A DNA stretch of 64,000 bases from Anisodus tanguticus. Taxonomy: Eukaryota > Streptophyta > Magnoliopsida > Solanales > Solanaceae. Of this stretch, positions 33,511 through 46,700 are shown piece after piece. Position 1 is the first letter of the stretch. The number at the start of each line of letters is the position of its first letter. The DNA lies in NCBI GenBank assembly GCA_034509755.1, contig CM067550.1, forward strand, positions 4,147,001 to 4,211,000, written 5' to 3'. Below the pieces are notes generated by a model that worked only from the letters and a program-made list of their open reading frames with translations, was not told the DNA's origin and made no database searches. Both the position numbers and the translations under genes were made by a program.

Positions 33511-34931
33511 AATAAAAAAGAAAATTTAACTTTCTGGAAATTACCATGACTTTTTATGTAAATGATTTGGATACTCAAATCCAATTGAAGAAAAAAATTA
33601 ACTAGCTTTAAATGGTAAAACTTTATTTACAGGATTTCAAGTTAAATTTGGTCAGACTATAAACTTTTAAATTAAAGCTCCATAAAATCTGAAAACTTTT
33701 TGTTTACTTCCACCGATAAAACATTTGGATATTAGCAACTTTCTTCCACATAGTTTTTCTTCTACGATTGTTTTGATTATGTATCCAACTATATAGCACA
33801 AAAGGCAAAAAGAACAGAAAAAAGTTGAAACAAAACGTAACAGACATGAATTCCTTTTTCATAAGCTAGCATTTTTCTCTTTTTAATTTACACAATAAAG
33901 GAAAAAAAGAACAAGAACAAATAAGGAAAAAGGAGACACTAGTTTGAACTACTTATTGAATTGTGTAAATAGGTTTGTTTTCTTTCTTAAATTTGATCTA
34001 ATTAAGAACATGAAAATATGGTGTCATTAGAAGAAAAAGTAAAACTCGAGATCAAGATCTTTGGTTACTCCAATATCACTCTAAATAGAATGTCATACTA
34101 ATTAGGATTTGAAATTAACATAAAGAACTTAATCGCCTTATCACTATACAAAAATAATTCTTAGATTAAGGAAATTCAATGATTTATATGTATACGCAAA
34201 AAAAAGAGTTGGTATTTGTCCTATTTACCCATTATAATTTTATGACGATGAAGGATATTAAACTGAATCCCTTGTCTCCATTTAGATCTGTCCCTGCATG
34301 CGACCCTAATTTTCTTCTTAAAAGGAAACAATTTTTGTCTATCTTAGATTTTCAACATTAATAGTTGTGATAACGCTAAATCCTGTCTATAACGAAGCTC
34401 AGGTGATGGGTCAGAAATGATCCAAATTGAAATTTCATAATTGAACATTGACACTTCTTGATGGGTGTGGTCAAGAAATAAATGCACTTTTTATATCAGT
34501 TCTAGCTTTTGACATGACAGATATAAGTTCATGTGGGCGACGATAACTCAATAACGCCAATCATATATATTGCTCGTATTCTCTAAAAATACATTTACGC
34601 ATGTATTAAATGCTCTAAAAAAAGACTACCTTTTTAAGAGTCCGGAAAAAATTATTAATCGATTGAATCAGAGTAACAACCATGTAGAATAAGTCATTCT
34701 ATTGATAGTCGATTCACTTTTTTTTTCTGATGTAAAAAGGTAACCATTATATATGCTTCTAAGAAATAATAATAATAAGTATAGCAACAAACAAAGCAGC
34801 CACTATTTACTGTCTATTACTAATTTTTGTCTCTCTTTAACACCCTCCGTACCCCTCTATATATCTTTGTAAACTTCCTCTTATTGTCTCTCATCTCTAA
34901 ATTTCCCTCCTTCTCTTTGGAAAAAAAATCA
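33511..34931 (+). promoter_or_regulatory. upstream region of the PHO1 gene
   Basis: No other gene seen. The proximal 110 bp is pyrimidine-rich. A TATATAT motif at 34858-34864, about 70 bp before the ATG, is the best TATA box. I looked for the PHR1 binding site P1BS (GNATATNC) by eye in this stretch and did not find a perfect match. Confidence 0.5.
34858..34864 (+). promoter_or_regulatory. probable TATA box of the PHO1 gene
   Basis: TATATAT lies in CCCCTCTATATATCTTTG, 68 bp before the start codon, with a CT-rich leader after it. Confidence 0.55.
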
Positions 34932-37900
34932 ATGGTGAAGTTCTCTAAAGAACTAGAAGCACAATTGATTCCAGAGTGGAAGGATGCCTTTGTAAATTAT
35001 TGGCAACTTAAAAAACAAGTTAAGAAAATCAAGATTTCAAGAAAGCCAAAGCATCATGTTCATGATGGGAACACTACTCTTCATGATTTTGGTCGATCCA
35101 TTTTCGACTCGATTCGTTCTTTCACCATGTCAATAACATCCCACAAGCTTCATAAACCTGAAGTTCCTCAAGTATGTATTTTCTTGTTCATATTGTTTAG
35201 TATTAATATTGTTCAAGTTTTTTGTCCTTTTGTTTGAAAAAGAAAGGGAAAGGTGGTGTTATTTTGAGGCAAAAGTTATAAAACTATTTAGTGAAAATAT
35301 GGCCCATGGCTGCACCACCACTATTAATAGTAACAAATGTATATTCTTAATTGCTTTTTGCCACGTTTTTTTCTACTTCATGAAAATGGTTTTTTCTTTA
35401 ACTTTTTTGTTTGTTTGTCTTGCGTTTTCATATATACAATAGAAAGATGGTTCTTTAGTTTCTTTATTAATCTTCATGTTGAAGTTGAAGTCACCGGAAA
35501 ATCAAGAAAATATCAAGGAGTGTGTGATTTAGCATGGAGGCAATAATAATGAAACGGTTTTCTTTTTGTATCATGAAATTATCGTGAAGAGTTGAAACAA
35601 GTACAACAACCTGAAAAAAAAAGGAGTCAAAATGAAAACGACAATTTAATTATTATCTGGGAATTTTGTTAGAATTAGTAAGGTTATTAATATCTTCTTC
35701 TTTTTTGTGAAATTGTTTATGTAGGTGAAGAGCATTATCAAAGGAGCAGTAGATGGAGAGGAACAAGAAGAGCAAGAAGAAATGTATGAAACTGAAAATG
35801 AGCTTGTTCAGTTGTTTTCTGAAGAAGATGAGGTAATCATAGTATAATAATAGGAAACTCAATAAAATAAAATAGGAATTAGCTACAAAAATCGTCTCTT
35901 CTAGTCTATGCTAAATAACGTAAGTAATATTTTGATGAAGTATCACTAATCCTTTGTTGGTTATCGACAAAACTGTACGTCGCTAATATCTATTTTTAAA
36001 AAAAAATTACAAAGTTGGGTATTGAAAATTTTCAGCAATTTTCCTTTTGTGACTTACATTTTTTTTTTTTTGGATATTTTTGCATGTGTTTAGGTGAGGC
36101 TATTTTTTGAGATGCTTGATGAAGAGCTGAGAAAAGTGAATGATTTTTACAAGACTAAAGAAAGTGAGTTTCTTGAACGAGGGGATATTCTCAACAAACA
36201 GCTCCAAATATTATTGGACCTCAAGCAAGTTCTAAGTGACCGGCGCCGGAAAACCCTCGGGTCGAGGTCCGGATCCGGGTTTTCCAGTCGGAGCCACTCG
36301 TCGTCTGGCCGGAATTCTGATTTTTCCGGTGAGTTGTCCAATTTTTCATCCTTTTTGTTTACAATAATTCTAAGCATAGCATGTGATTAGTTAAAAGTTT
36401 ATTTTCCTTAATAGAGTTCATGGGATGTTTTATAGTTTAAGAGCAGTTTTAGAGTAGTCTAATTAAACACGTAAAAGTTTCATAATAACATAAAAAAACA
36501 CATACAAAAAAAATTCTTCTTATACACTAGTGAATTTATTTAAGATGTTTACGGGAATTAAGCACTGAGCTTATGTACTCTTTGTTTCCATATTTTTGGC
36601 TTGTGTGTCAATACAAAGAAAAAGTTGCAAAACATATCTTCAGAAATGAAAACAAAAACTTTTAAAAAGGATATATTAAGAACTTTGCAAATCAAGATTG
36701 TTCAGTGTGAATAATTTGGAAAGTATGTATAGTTCCTCCATTTATATGAATCATGGTGGTCCCAAAATACAAAGGCCGCATTTTATTTTTCTTCCAACAG
36801 AATAATTATTCATATACTAGTGGATTCCACAACATTTTTCATATCAAAAGTGTCCACCCTAGAATTTTCAGACTCTAAGATTTAAACTTTGAAAGACACG
36901 GAATATGTGAAGGATTTAAGTTATATTGCATAAATATTTTTATATAATTACTTTTAACCTATTATAGGATGTTATTCTACGCATCAAGTTGAATTATCAT
37001 ATTAGTACCAATTAAAGCTTATTTTAGAGATCTGGACTTTATAAGTGATTCAGTTATGTAAATAGTTTTTTTCAACGGTTAGTGCTTTCTTTCTGAAGCC
37101 TATGTATGTTGCTCGGATTTTTTTTTAAATATCGCTAGATGTGTCAGATGGTCCTCCAACACCTATGAATTTTTTGAGGATTGAATATAGGTGTAGCAAT
37201 ATTTTCAAAGAATTCGAACAACATATTACGAAACACGGAATACTAATTTTTTTTGGTGGGTGTACGTAGACACGCCAAGTGAACATCAATTTGATTTGTT
37301 CGTTCTGAAATCTATGTATATTGCTCGATCTCTTTAAAATATTGTCAGAACAACACAATCCGAAACATAACATTTTTTTGTTTTTTATGTAGAAACTCCA
37401 AGTGAATATTGTGATAGCCCAACAGGGATAGAAACAATATCACAAACAGAAGAAGTGATAGCAGCACTAGAAAAGAATGGGATTAATTTTGTGAATTCAG
37501 CAAGCACAAGGGCTAAAACCAAAAAGGGGGGGAAACCAAAGGTGGCAATGAGGATTGATATACCAGCCACTACACCAACACGTACTATAGCTGCTGTTAC
37601 GTCTATGCTTTGGGAAGATTTGGTCAATAACCCTAAAAAGGATGGACCAAGAGAATACATTAACAAGAAGAAAATCCAATGTGCTGAAAAGATGATTAGA
37701 AGTGCTTTTGTGGAACTCTATAGAGGCCTTGGCTTACTCAGAACTTACAGGTTTGATTATTACTAGTTCTCTCTCTTTTTACTTAGAAAAAATAGGAATT
37801 AGTGATTGAAATTTGTCGTCAATCTATTACTAAATGATTTGTATTTTACAGAATTTTTTAATAATTTATCGTTAAATAGGATTAGCTACAAAATTTTGTT

Positions 37901-40900
37901 GTTTAGCGATAGAAATTATTTATTGCTAGTTCCTATTTTATTTAGTGTTTCATTTTTCAGATATAAGTCGCATAGTATTCAGAGATAGATTTAGAATTTT
38001 AAATCGATATACCTGTTATAATAAAAATATTATCTTGCTTGATACTAGTTGGTAGGCGTAGTTTATTCATGCATAATGATAGTGATATACCAAATAGAAC
38101 TAGCAGAATGCAAAACCAGGAATTTCGCTAAAGATACTATTGTATTTAACAAGGGTATTCGAGATCTAGTATACATATATAAAAAGTAATATTTGTTGTG
38201 TACGCAATATAGTTTTTCATCCGTCATGTTCAACTAACCATGATAGGGATCCTCGTATAAAAAGTAATATTTATTTATTACCACGTGGAACTTAAACTCT
38301 ATCACCATGATAGCTAGTTTGAGTGAGTTGCAGGCTAACATTGTAATAGAGTTTTAAGTTTTATATATTAATAGAGTAAAAATATTTACACAATCAGTAT
38401 ATTTAAGATGTGATTGCATCTAACTCTATTTAATAATCATTGATTAGTAAATCAGAATAAACTGATAAGTAATCAGTACTATAACATATTAAATTTCACA
38501 AATAGAAATACATTAAATCCCAAACTAAATATGTTAGTACATCATACTTCTGGTTAACATTGTATGATCAGATCATAGTCCTTTAAGAATGTGGCATGGC
38601 GTGTTGGTGGTGCAAAAAACATAAACACTTTACTCTTTTTAGGACTGTGATGTATTTGCATTTGGTTAGTATCTGTGTAGTTGAGATTTCGTAATATAAT
38701 AGATTTATGTCGTGATGTTTGACTTTATCTAGCAATCATTTATTCATTCAACGACATTTGGAAACAAACATGTAACAAACAATAAAGTGTATCTTTTATA
38801 CAAGGGAAAAAAGCAACAAGAAAATGACAAAAAGAAAAAGAGAAGTATTAACAATGAAGATGCACTAAAATGTTTAGCAAATATTTGTGAACTCTTTTTT
38901 TTTCCTATTTTTCTAACTTTGGCTAACTATATGTCACCTTTTAATCAAAAAGCTTTTTTCATTAGCTATATAGACAAATGCAATGGAAGACGTTAACATC
39001 TATAATATTTGTTACTTTAATTTTCACTTCTAATTATATCACTTACTCTTTGTTTTTTCCAGCTCGCTAAATATGGTGGCTTTCGTGAAGATACTTAAAA
39101 AGTTTGACAAGGTAATGTTCTAAAAGTATCAATCAAGGATTAGTGCATTGCATATAAGAAATTTGAAAAAGATTTTAGCATCGATTGTCAATCTTTTGCA
39201 TCAGATCAATAAATACATGTGACTCGTGAAAAAATTTGTGACGTTATTTCTTTTCTTTCTTTTTTCATCTCAAACAGGTAGCTAAGCAGCAAGCATCAGC
39301 CAATTACCTTAAACAAGTAAAAAGATCCCATTTCATTAGCTCTGATAAGGTAATTAGTTCAGAACTTTTTACATTTTATGTATCATGCTGTCTTCGTCAA
39401 TAACACTAATACTGTTGTTAGTGTTTAATGAGTTAATGGTTTCTTCGTAAGATGTGGAAAATGCATGCACTAATGTTACAATATTTTATATTTTTGTTAA
39501 TGGTGAGAAGGTGGTTAGGCTAATGGATGAAGTGGAGTCCTTATTCACACAGCACTTTGCAAACAGTGACAGGAAAAAGGCAATGAAGTTCTTAAGACCC
39601 CAACAGAATAAAGAATCTCATGTGGTCACCTTTTTTGTTGGTAATTTCCTCACTCACCACCCACCCACCCACCTTATTTTAAAATAGAATAAAACAAAAG
39701 AAATTCAAATTTTCCCTTCCTTATATGTCTCTCTAGATCCATCTATATGCATATTCTAGTGCTAATAAAAGGTAGAAATAAAGTTGAGATTTTTACACTA
39801 CAGAACAGTCTAACAAAATTCATAATAAAAGCATAACTAAATTTTATAAACTTTAGCATGTATACACCAATAGCGGCTACACTCTATTACGGCTAGGCCG
39901 ATGACATTTTTTTTAGCCGACTAACTAAACATATTAAAATCCCAATAAGATTTGACAATATTATCAAACTTGGGCTTATTAAAGGGTCAAGGTTTAACTC
40001 AAATACATTCATTCATAAGGTTGGGTCAACTTGGGATACACTACTAGTTCAAATAACTAAAGATTTAAAAGAACAGAGAAAAAAAATATTGGAGTGATTT
40101 TGAGTTAGAAGGGTCGATCGAATTAATTAACTTTGCACATTTTAACTTCGCTCATTTGACACTCCTAGGCGCATGGAACATGTCAATTAAGAAAAGTAAC
40201 ACGTTACAATAGATTAAATTATACAACTATCATAAAAGAAAAATTATATTATCAGTATATATAAGTTAAACACTCATAAGTTTTGTTGGATATGTTACAG
40301 GGCTTTTCACAGGTTGTTTTGTGACACTATTTAGTGTATACGCAATTTTAGCTCATTTAAGTGGCATGTTTTCTCCTAGAACTGAAGCTGATTATGTTGA
40401 AACTGTTTATCCTGTTTTCAGGTACCTTTTTTTTTCTTCTCACATTAGTCTCATGTTTTTTCCCCTTTCTTCACAGGCTTTATATGGATGTCTTTTTCCT
40501 CTTAAAGTAGCTCACTTTTTATTTGATTAATATTCTTGCCATATTTTGATATATAATAAGGTTGTGAGATTCAATAAAAAGACATATGCTATAAAAATGA
40601 CTAGAATGTCATGTTTTTCTTGGTAATTTATTCCATTGCAAGGGGGATTTACCTGCAACTACCTTATAAGCGACATGAACTAGTGCATAAAACTTAAATA
40701 AGTTCAGAGATATATGCAACTGAATTGATGAAAACTTTAAAGGGAAGAGGAATTCAAATAGTAAGGAATATTTGCTTTGAGGTAGACCGAAAGAGATAAG
40801 ATTGTTAAATCCTGAACTTTGTGTTACAACTCACAACTGCCAATAATAAGTCAACTAGTTACCTGAAAAATAAAGCAGGTATAGCCGATTAACTTACATC

Positions 40901-43060
40901 GACATATTACAAAGTTAATCCATATTAATGTTCATGTGGTAATGCTAAAGATGAGTACTGTGTAAGGGATAATTTGGTGTTAGTCAAGATTGTTATCATC
41001 CTGAACTTTGTCTAAAAACTTATTTTCTCTCAATTTATTCTTTGTTTCCGTTTTTATCATTAACTACCCTGTCGAACTAGTTACCTGGAAAATAAAGTAG
41101 ATAAGCTGCTATAACATGGTAATTACACTTACCGTGTAAAAGAAGTTCAAATCTTTTCTAATAGTACAAAGTTCATCCATATTAATGCTCCAATTATGTT
41201 GCTAAAGATGTGTACTGTGTGATGGGTGCAGCATGTTTGCATTACTGAGCTTGCATTTGTTCATGTATGGATGCAATCTGTTCCTGTGGAAGAGCACAAG
41301 GATCAATTACAACTTCATATTTGAGTTTCAACCAAAGACAGCTCTCAAATATAGAGATGCTTTCCTCATAGGCACTTGCTTAATGACTTCTGTAGTTGGA
41401 GCTCTGGTTGTTCACTTAATCTTACTTTCAAGTGGATTTTCTCCGAGCCAAGTCGATGCAATTCCTGGAATTCTCCTACTGGTTTGTCTACTAAAATCTT
41501 GTTTACTACTAACATTTATGTTGAATGCATAGCTTTGTAATGTTAAGAGAACCGTTTGAACTGATTTTCCCTTGCGTTTTCCAGGTTTTCCTTGCTCTGC
41601 TGATATGTCCATTGAACATTTTCTATCGTCCAACGCGCTTCTACTTCCTCAAAGTGATACGTAACATCGCCTGCTCTCCATTTTATAAGGTAATTTCAGA
41701 TCTTAAAAACCATGACAGTGGTTTCTATAAATAGTTTTTGATAATTATACTGATCTCACAAATATGATATTGATGGCAGGTGCTCATGGTAGACTTTTTC
41801 ATGGCTGATCAACTAACAAGCCAGGTAGCTAACCTTTATATCAAGTATTTTCACATTATTTCCTATTCAGACACAATCTTGAAAGGTAAAAGATGCCAAA
41901 ATCACACTGCATGTATGAACAAACAAACTGTGCATATGATGTCTAAGTATGAATAGAGGTCATGAATTAAAAAACCCGAGGGATTGACCCTTCATAAATG
42001 TCACAAACGATGACCTCTAGCCTTTATTATAGAAACTATATGGTAATTAAAAGACTACAGAAAAAAATATGAATGTCCGGGAAGTTGCGTTCTTAACTTA
42101 GCTTCTGTTTTCTGTCTTTAGATCCCGCTGATGAGGCACTTGGAATCATCAGCTTGCTATTTTCTTGCTGGAAGTTTCAAAACTCATGGAATTCCAACCT
42201 GTAAGTCCGGAAGGATGTACAGAGAGCTTGCTTATGTTATCTCCTTCGCGCCATATTATTGGCGTGCAATGCAGGTAAATTCGGAAACAGCTAACTCTAG
42301 ATTAAAATCAGTGTTAGATTTGCATCTTCCAAAGTTTGGAACTTTCAGTTTTCTGAGTGATTTGACTTGTGTGTTTGTTATATGTATAGTGTGCAAGGAG
42401 ATGGTTCGACGAGTCTGACATAAATCACTTGGCTAACTTGGGAAAGTATGTTTCTGCTATGGTCGCGGCTGGTGCTAGGCTAACCTATGCAGGGCAGCCT
42501 GAGTCACAGTTATGGTTGGCGATCGTCTTAGTGACTTCAGTGATAGCCACAGTTTATCAATTGTATTGGGATTTTGTTAAGGACTGGGGATTTTTTAACC
42601 TAAAATCCAAAAACATTTTGCTTAGAGATGAACTAATCCTGAAGAATAAGAGCATTTACTATGCTTCAATTGTAAGTCCTTTCTTTTTCAACAGCTTCTT
42701 TTTTAACATACAACAATATCTTATATTTGAATTGATCTTAATATTTCAATCATAGGCTTTGAATTTGGTCCTGAGAGTAGCTTGGGTGGAGACAGTGATG
42801 CATTTCAATGTTGCACTATTTGAATCGCGTTTACTTGACTTTTTCCTTGCCTCATTGGAAGTTATTCGACGTGGTCACTGGAACTTCTACAGGTACACTA
42901 AAGTCCCTAGCATAAGCATTAGTTTTATAGGAAATGCATATTCCTTACTGTTTATTTGTGATTGTTTAGGTTGGAAAATGAGCACTTGAACAATGTTGGA
43001 AAATTCAGAGCAGTGAAAGCAGTTCCATTGCCATTCCACGAAACAGATTCTGATGGCTAG
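34932..43060 (+). CDS. PHO1: PHO1-type phosphate exporter, SPX-EXS protein, 15 exons
   Basis: Exports inorganic phosphate, in the model plant into root xylem. Exons by GT-AG splice sites and family match: 34932-35171, 35725-35832, 36094-36328, 37393-37750, 39063-39111, 39278-39349, 39511-39640, 40301-40421, 41232-41481, 41585-41689, 41780-41824, 42122-42274, 42390-42671, 42756-42892, 42970-43060. The joined frame is open for 791 codons, close to the 782 of Arabidopsis PHO1. The N-terminal SPX domain (about 1-355) senses inositol pyrophosphates and begins MVKFSKELEAQLIPEWKDAF; an acidic linker and 'ELVQLFSEEDEV' follow. Membrane segments start near residue 390. The EXS domain (about 605-791) has 'FAPYYWRAMQCARRWFDESD' and 'LDFFLASLEVIRRGHWNFYR'. 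It ends 'DSDG', like Arabidopsis PHO1. Exon 7's start is chosen from protein similarity. A PHO1;H1-type paralogue is the alternative. Confidence 0.95.
37105..37225. mobile_element. small MITE in PHO1 intron 3
   Basis: The ends ATGTTGCTCGGA and (inverted) ATGTTGTTCGAA frame about 120 bp. The same family is at 46060-46187 in the alcohol oxidase intron. It lies wholly within the 1.06-kb intron between exons 3 and 4. Confidence 0.55.
37751..39062 (+). other. PHO1 intron 4 (1.3 kb)
   Basis: AT-rich intron, GT at 37751 and AG at 39061-39062. No repeat or gene recognised inside. Confidence 0.7.
40800..41231 (+). repeat. diverged tandem duplication at the end of PHO1 intron 8
   Basis: 'AACTAGTTACCTG' followed by 'AAAATAAAG' appears at about 40852 and 41076. 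'CATATTAATG' and 'GCTAAAGATG', then 'GTACTGTGT', appear at about 40921-40964 and 41179-41221. The second copy runs into the AG acceptor of exon 9; the first copy ends in GGGATAATT and lacks the acceptor. Confidence 0.7.
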
Positions 43061-43726
43061 AATAAATTTTAGATCCATGTTTGGATATCAAAGACAGGCT
43101 TCTCAATAAGAGGAAAGCAGTACTTTCCGCAGCAGCAAATTTGAGGCAGTTATCCCTAATGGTGGGAGTGGAGAATCCGCCATCATTTATTGATCATTTA
43201 ACAAATGAACTGAGCCAAGAAAAGTGCACTAAGCTAATGTTATTTCCATGCCTGTTTGTATATTTTCTCAGTCTTAACTCAATTGTGATCAGAAAATGTA
43301 TCTCTGAGATCTTATATTATTCTTAGTAAATATCAGATGTCTTGATTTCCCAGAATACTTTGGTACATTGTTATGATAGTATGTCATTAGCACTTTCCAA
43401 GCCTTAAATCAATTCTAATGGTATCCTTATCCACATTCAGTACTGCCATAAGCCAACTGCATTTCTGTGTTATAAGTAGGAACAAAAGAATGAAACTTAA
43501 CGTTCTTCCGACGTATGTTGAAGCTGATACAAAAGACAAAACACGAATATTTTGTTTTATTGTGATCCTCTTTATCCACTAGGTATACATATGTAACTGG
43601 TTTAAAATGAAAAATGTTGAACTTTAAATACAAATTATAAGTATAAGAACATTCAAAGAAGGACAAGGTATTACAAATTTGTATGGAAACAGAATACACA
43701 TATACAAAGGACAGATAGAGTATCAC
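43061..43726. other. convergent intergenic region between PHO1 and alcohol oxidase genes
   Basis: Holds both 3' untranslated regions. A forward open frame at 43081-43326 follows the PHO1 stop by 20 bp, but has no recognised domain and no start context of note, so I treat it as 3' UTR. No obvious transposon. Confidence 0.6.
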
Positions 43727-46700
43727 TTATCTTGAGAATTTTCCTTCTTTTATCATCTGTGCTATCTTCTTGGATAGACAGTATGCAGTGGACTGTATAG
43801 TGATCATGGGATTTACACCAACAGCACCTGGCAAAACACTAGCATCACAAACAAATAATCCATCTGCTTCCCAACTCTCCCCATTCTCATCGACTGCACT
43901 GTCTTTTTCACTCGTTCCCATCCTGCAGCTCCCCATCTGATGAGCAGAACTATAAGTTGTAAAATTCTTTACAAGTGACTTTGGCCCCTTTGCTGCTGTG
44001 ACCGTGTCAAGAAAAGCCTCGAGTTCTTTTTCACTTTTTCCCTTACATTTGATTCTCTGTCCATCGCTTTGTTGAGTGCCTACCTCAACCGCTCCTGCTG
44101 CTATCAAGATCCTTAAAGCTTGTCTTAACCCAAACCTCAAACTTTCTTTGTCCATGGCATTGAACTTATAGCTTATTCTTCCGTCTGATCGGACTTTTCC
44201 TGATCCAACGTCTTTAACCATTGCAAACAAATGAGCTGTTCTGGCATACTTGAGTAACCTATTCTTTATGTCCTCTCCAGATGTCCAAGGACATAAAGCA
44301 GCGAATGATCCCGGTCCTAAAATAGGAGATTCTATTATAGCTCTTACATTGGAATCATAACTCCCCACTTTGTGCACTGAGGTAATGATTCCTCCTTCAT
44401 ATATTTTTCCCTTGAGGTCCGAATCGGACTCAGGAAAGTATCCCCATGCCATTATGACCGGATGAAGATGGAGATTTCGACCAATGTTCGGGTTTTTCAA
44501 TCCACTAGAGATCATAAGTGGAGGTGTCAAAAGAGAACCACACGCTGAAATGGTCACCTTGGCCTCAATACAAATCCTCTTTGTGATATCTTTATTCATA
44601 CTAGTTGCAACCACTCCTAAGCATTTCTTGCCTCTTGTTTTTTCATACTTGCTGTTTTCTAGTATGAATCTCTCAGCTTTGCATCCTGTTATAATAACTG
44701 CCCCACAGTCCATGGCGTCCACCAGCCAAGTTGTATCAGTTCCTTTTTTCTCACCTCTTCTACAACCATAGCAGCACGAGCCACAATAATGATTCTCGGA
44801 TGAGTTTCGTGGCACGCCTTCAACTTCAAGACCGAGTTTTTCACACCCTTTTCGGAGAATTTGATTCTGGAGACCTTCTTGTGTGCACTTCTCTGTCACA
44901 CCAATTCGTTCACAAACTTTGTCCATAGCGGATACATACTCAGGGTTCTTGAAAATTGGGATTCTTTTATCGTCGCCCCATTCTTGTATAACGGAATCAG
45001 GAGTCTTAATGCAGGCTGACCAATTAATAGCAGAGCCACCACCAACTGTTGAACCTGCCAAGACCATAATTTTACCATCCAAAGTTGAGAGTATTCCTCC
45101 TGACTCATATAGTTGACTCTGGGAAGGTCCTTCAAGTGAAGAATAGTCTGATTTGGTGAAGTAATTTCCTTTCTCGAGAATGACAACTTTCTGTCCAGAA
45201 CTTGCAAGAACACTTGCTGCAACACCTCCTCCGCATCCTGAACCAACAATGACAACGTCACATTGAACCTTGTACATGTTGTTTTTGGTGTCTTCTATGA
45301 CTTTTAGGCCTTTTTGGACAAGGGACTTTACAATACTTGATTCTGTCTCATATATAGTCTCAACAATTCCCTTCTGAAGAGGTCTCTCATCTGGTGTTTC
45401 TGAATGATTCTCCTCATTGTCTACTTGATATCCTATGTCATCCCATGCTGGATTTTTAGAATTTTCACCAACCTATGTCAAAAAAATGACACTCAATTCA
45501 GCATTTTAGCTAGTTTAATGTGGTTCTTTTGTTGGCTACCTTGAATCAAAGGATGCAAATTTGTTGAATCATGAATGTAATAACAAAAGCAGTCGCAAAT
45601 TTTGTCCAAGTCAAGACAAACTATAGGTCCAATAAATCTACTAATTGATGATCAAAACTCCCTCCCCCCTAAATGATTGGACTGCACTTGAAAGTTCAAA
45701 AACCTAAACAGAAGCAAAAGATTCAGTAACAACTACTCCCTCCCTCTCGATTTATGTGATGGTCTTTTTTTTTTTAGTCAGTCCTAAAAAGAATGATATA
45801 TTTCTATATTTAGTAACAATTTAACATTAAATTTTTCATTTTACCCTTAAAGATGTAATTTATAGTCACACAAATATCTATAGCTTGTTTTAGATCACAA
45901 ATTTCAAAAGTCTTTCTTTCATTCTTAAATTGTGTCCCACCAAACACTATCACATAAATTTGGACGGAGGAAATACTGTTATTCTCACAATATTTTTTTT
46001 CCAAATATTCTCACAGTATTGAATGTTGTAGCTATTGTTCATATCTGAAGAGCTCAAAAATTTATGTTGCTCGGACCCTCCAAAGATGTTGCCGCACTCA
46101 TAGCGAATTCTTCAAAAATGATTAGCTTTTGAAGGATCCGATACACACCCGACAATATATTTGAAGAATCCCAGCAACATAACTCATAATATATAGAAGC
46201 AACTTGGTAGTTGGTGCCACTAAAGTACTTTGTGATCAAGAAAACATAAATTAGCAGTAATGGTCGTTGTCTCATTTTCCATTCAAGACCCCAGAATACT
46301 AAGGAATCAAAAGTAGAAAACTATAATTGGAATCATGTACCCAAAAAGATGTACATTAAAATCATGGGAATTAAAGCCTTTTTTGCATGTCACGTGTTCT
46401 GTTCGGATTAGCTTGTACTAAAGAAAAGGATCATTATCCCAAAATTAATTTGGTAGTTGTTTTTTGGTCAAATTAATTTAATAATATCAGAATACCCTTT
46501 TCTCTATACAATACATAAATTATGTGCTTCATGCCCCAAGTAATTTTCAACTACTCCATCCGTCCAGTTTTACTTGTTCATTATACTAAAAATAATTATC
46601 CACTTTAAAAAATTAAGCGATAATTTATCACTTTTTTCCTACTTTACCCTTAGTATTAATAATTCAAATTTTCCTATTCCTTTTTTCCAACACTACTTTT

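Noticed and set aside
43081..43326. 81-codon frame just after the PHO1 stop
   Set aside because: No recognised domain and positioned as 3' UTR. Kept only as part of the convergent intergenic region.
44484..45261. Open frames overlapping FAO exon 3 on both strands
   Set aside because: Shadows of the intact alcohol oxidase frame, which has clear family motifs.
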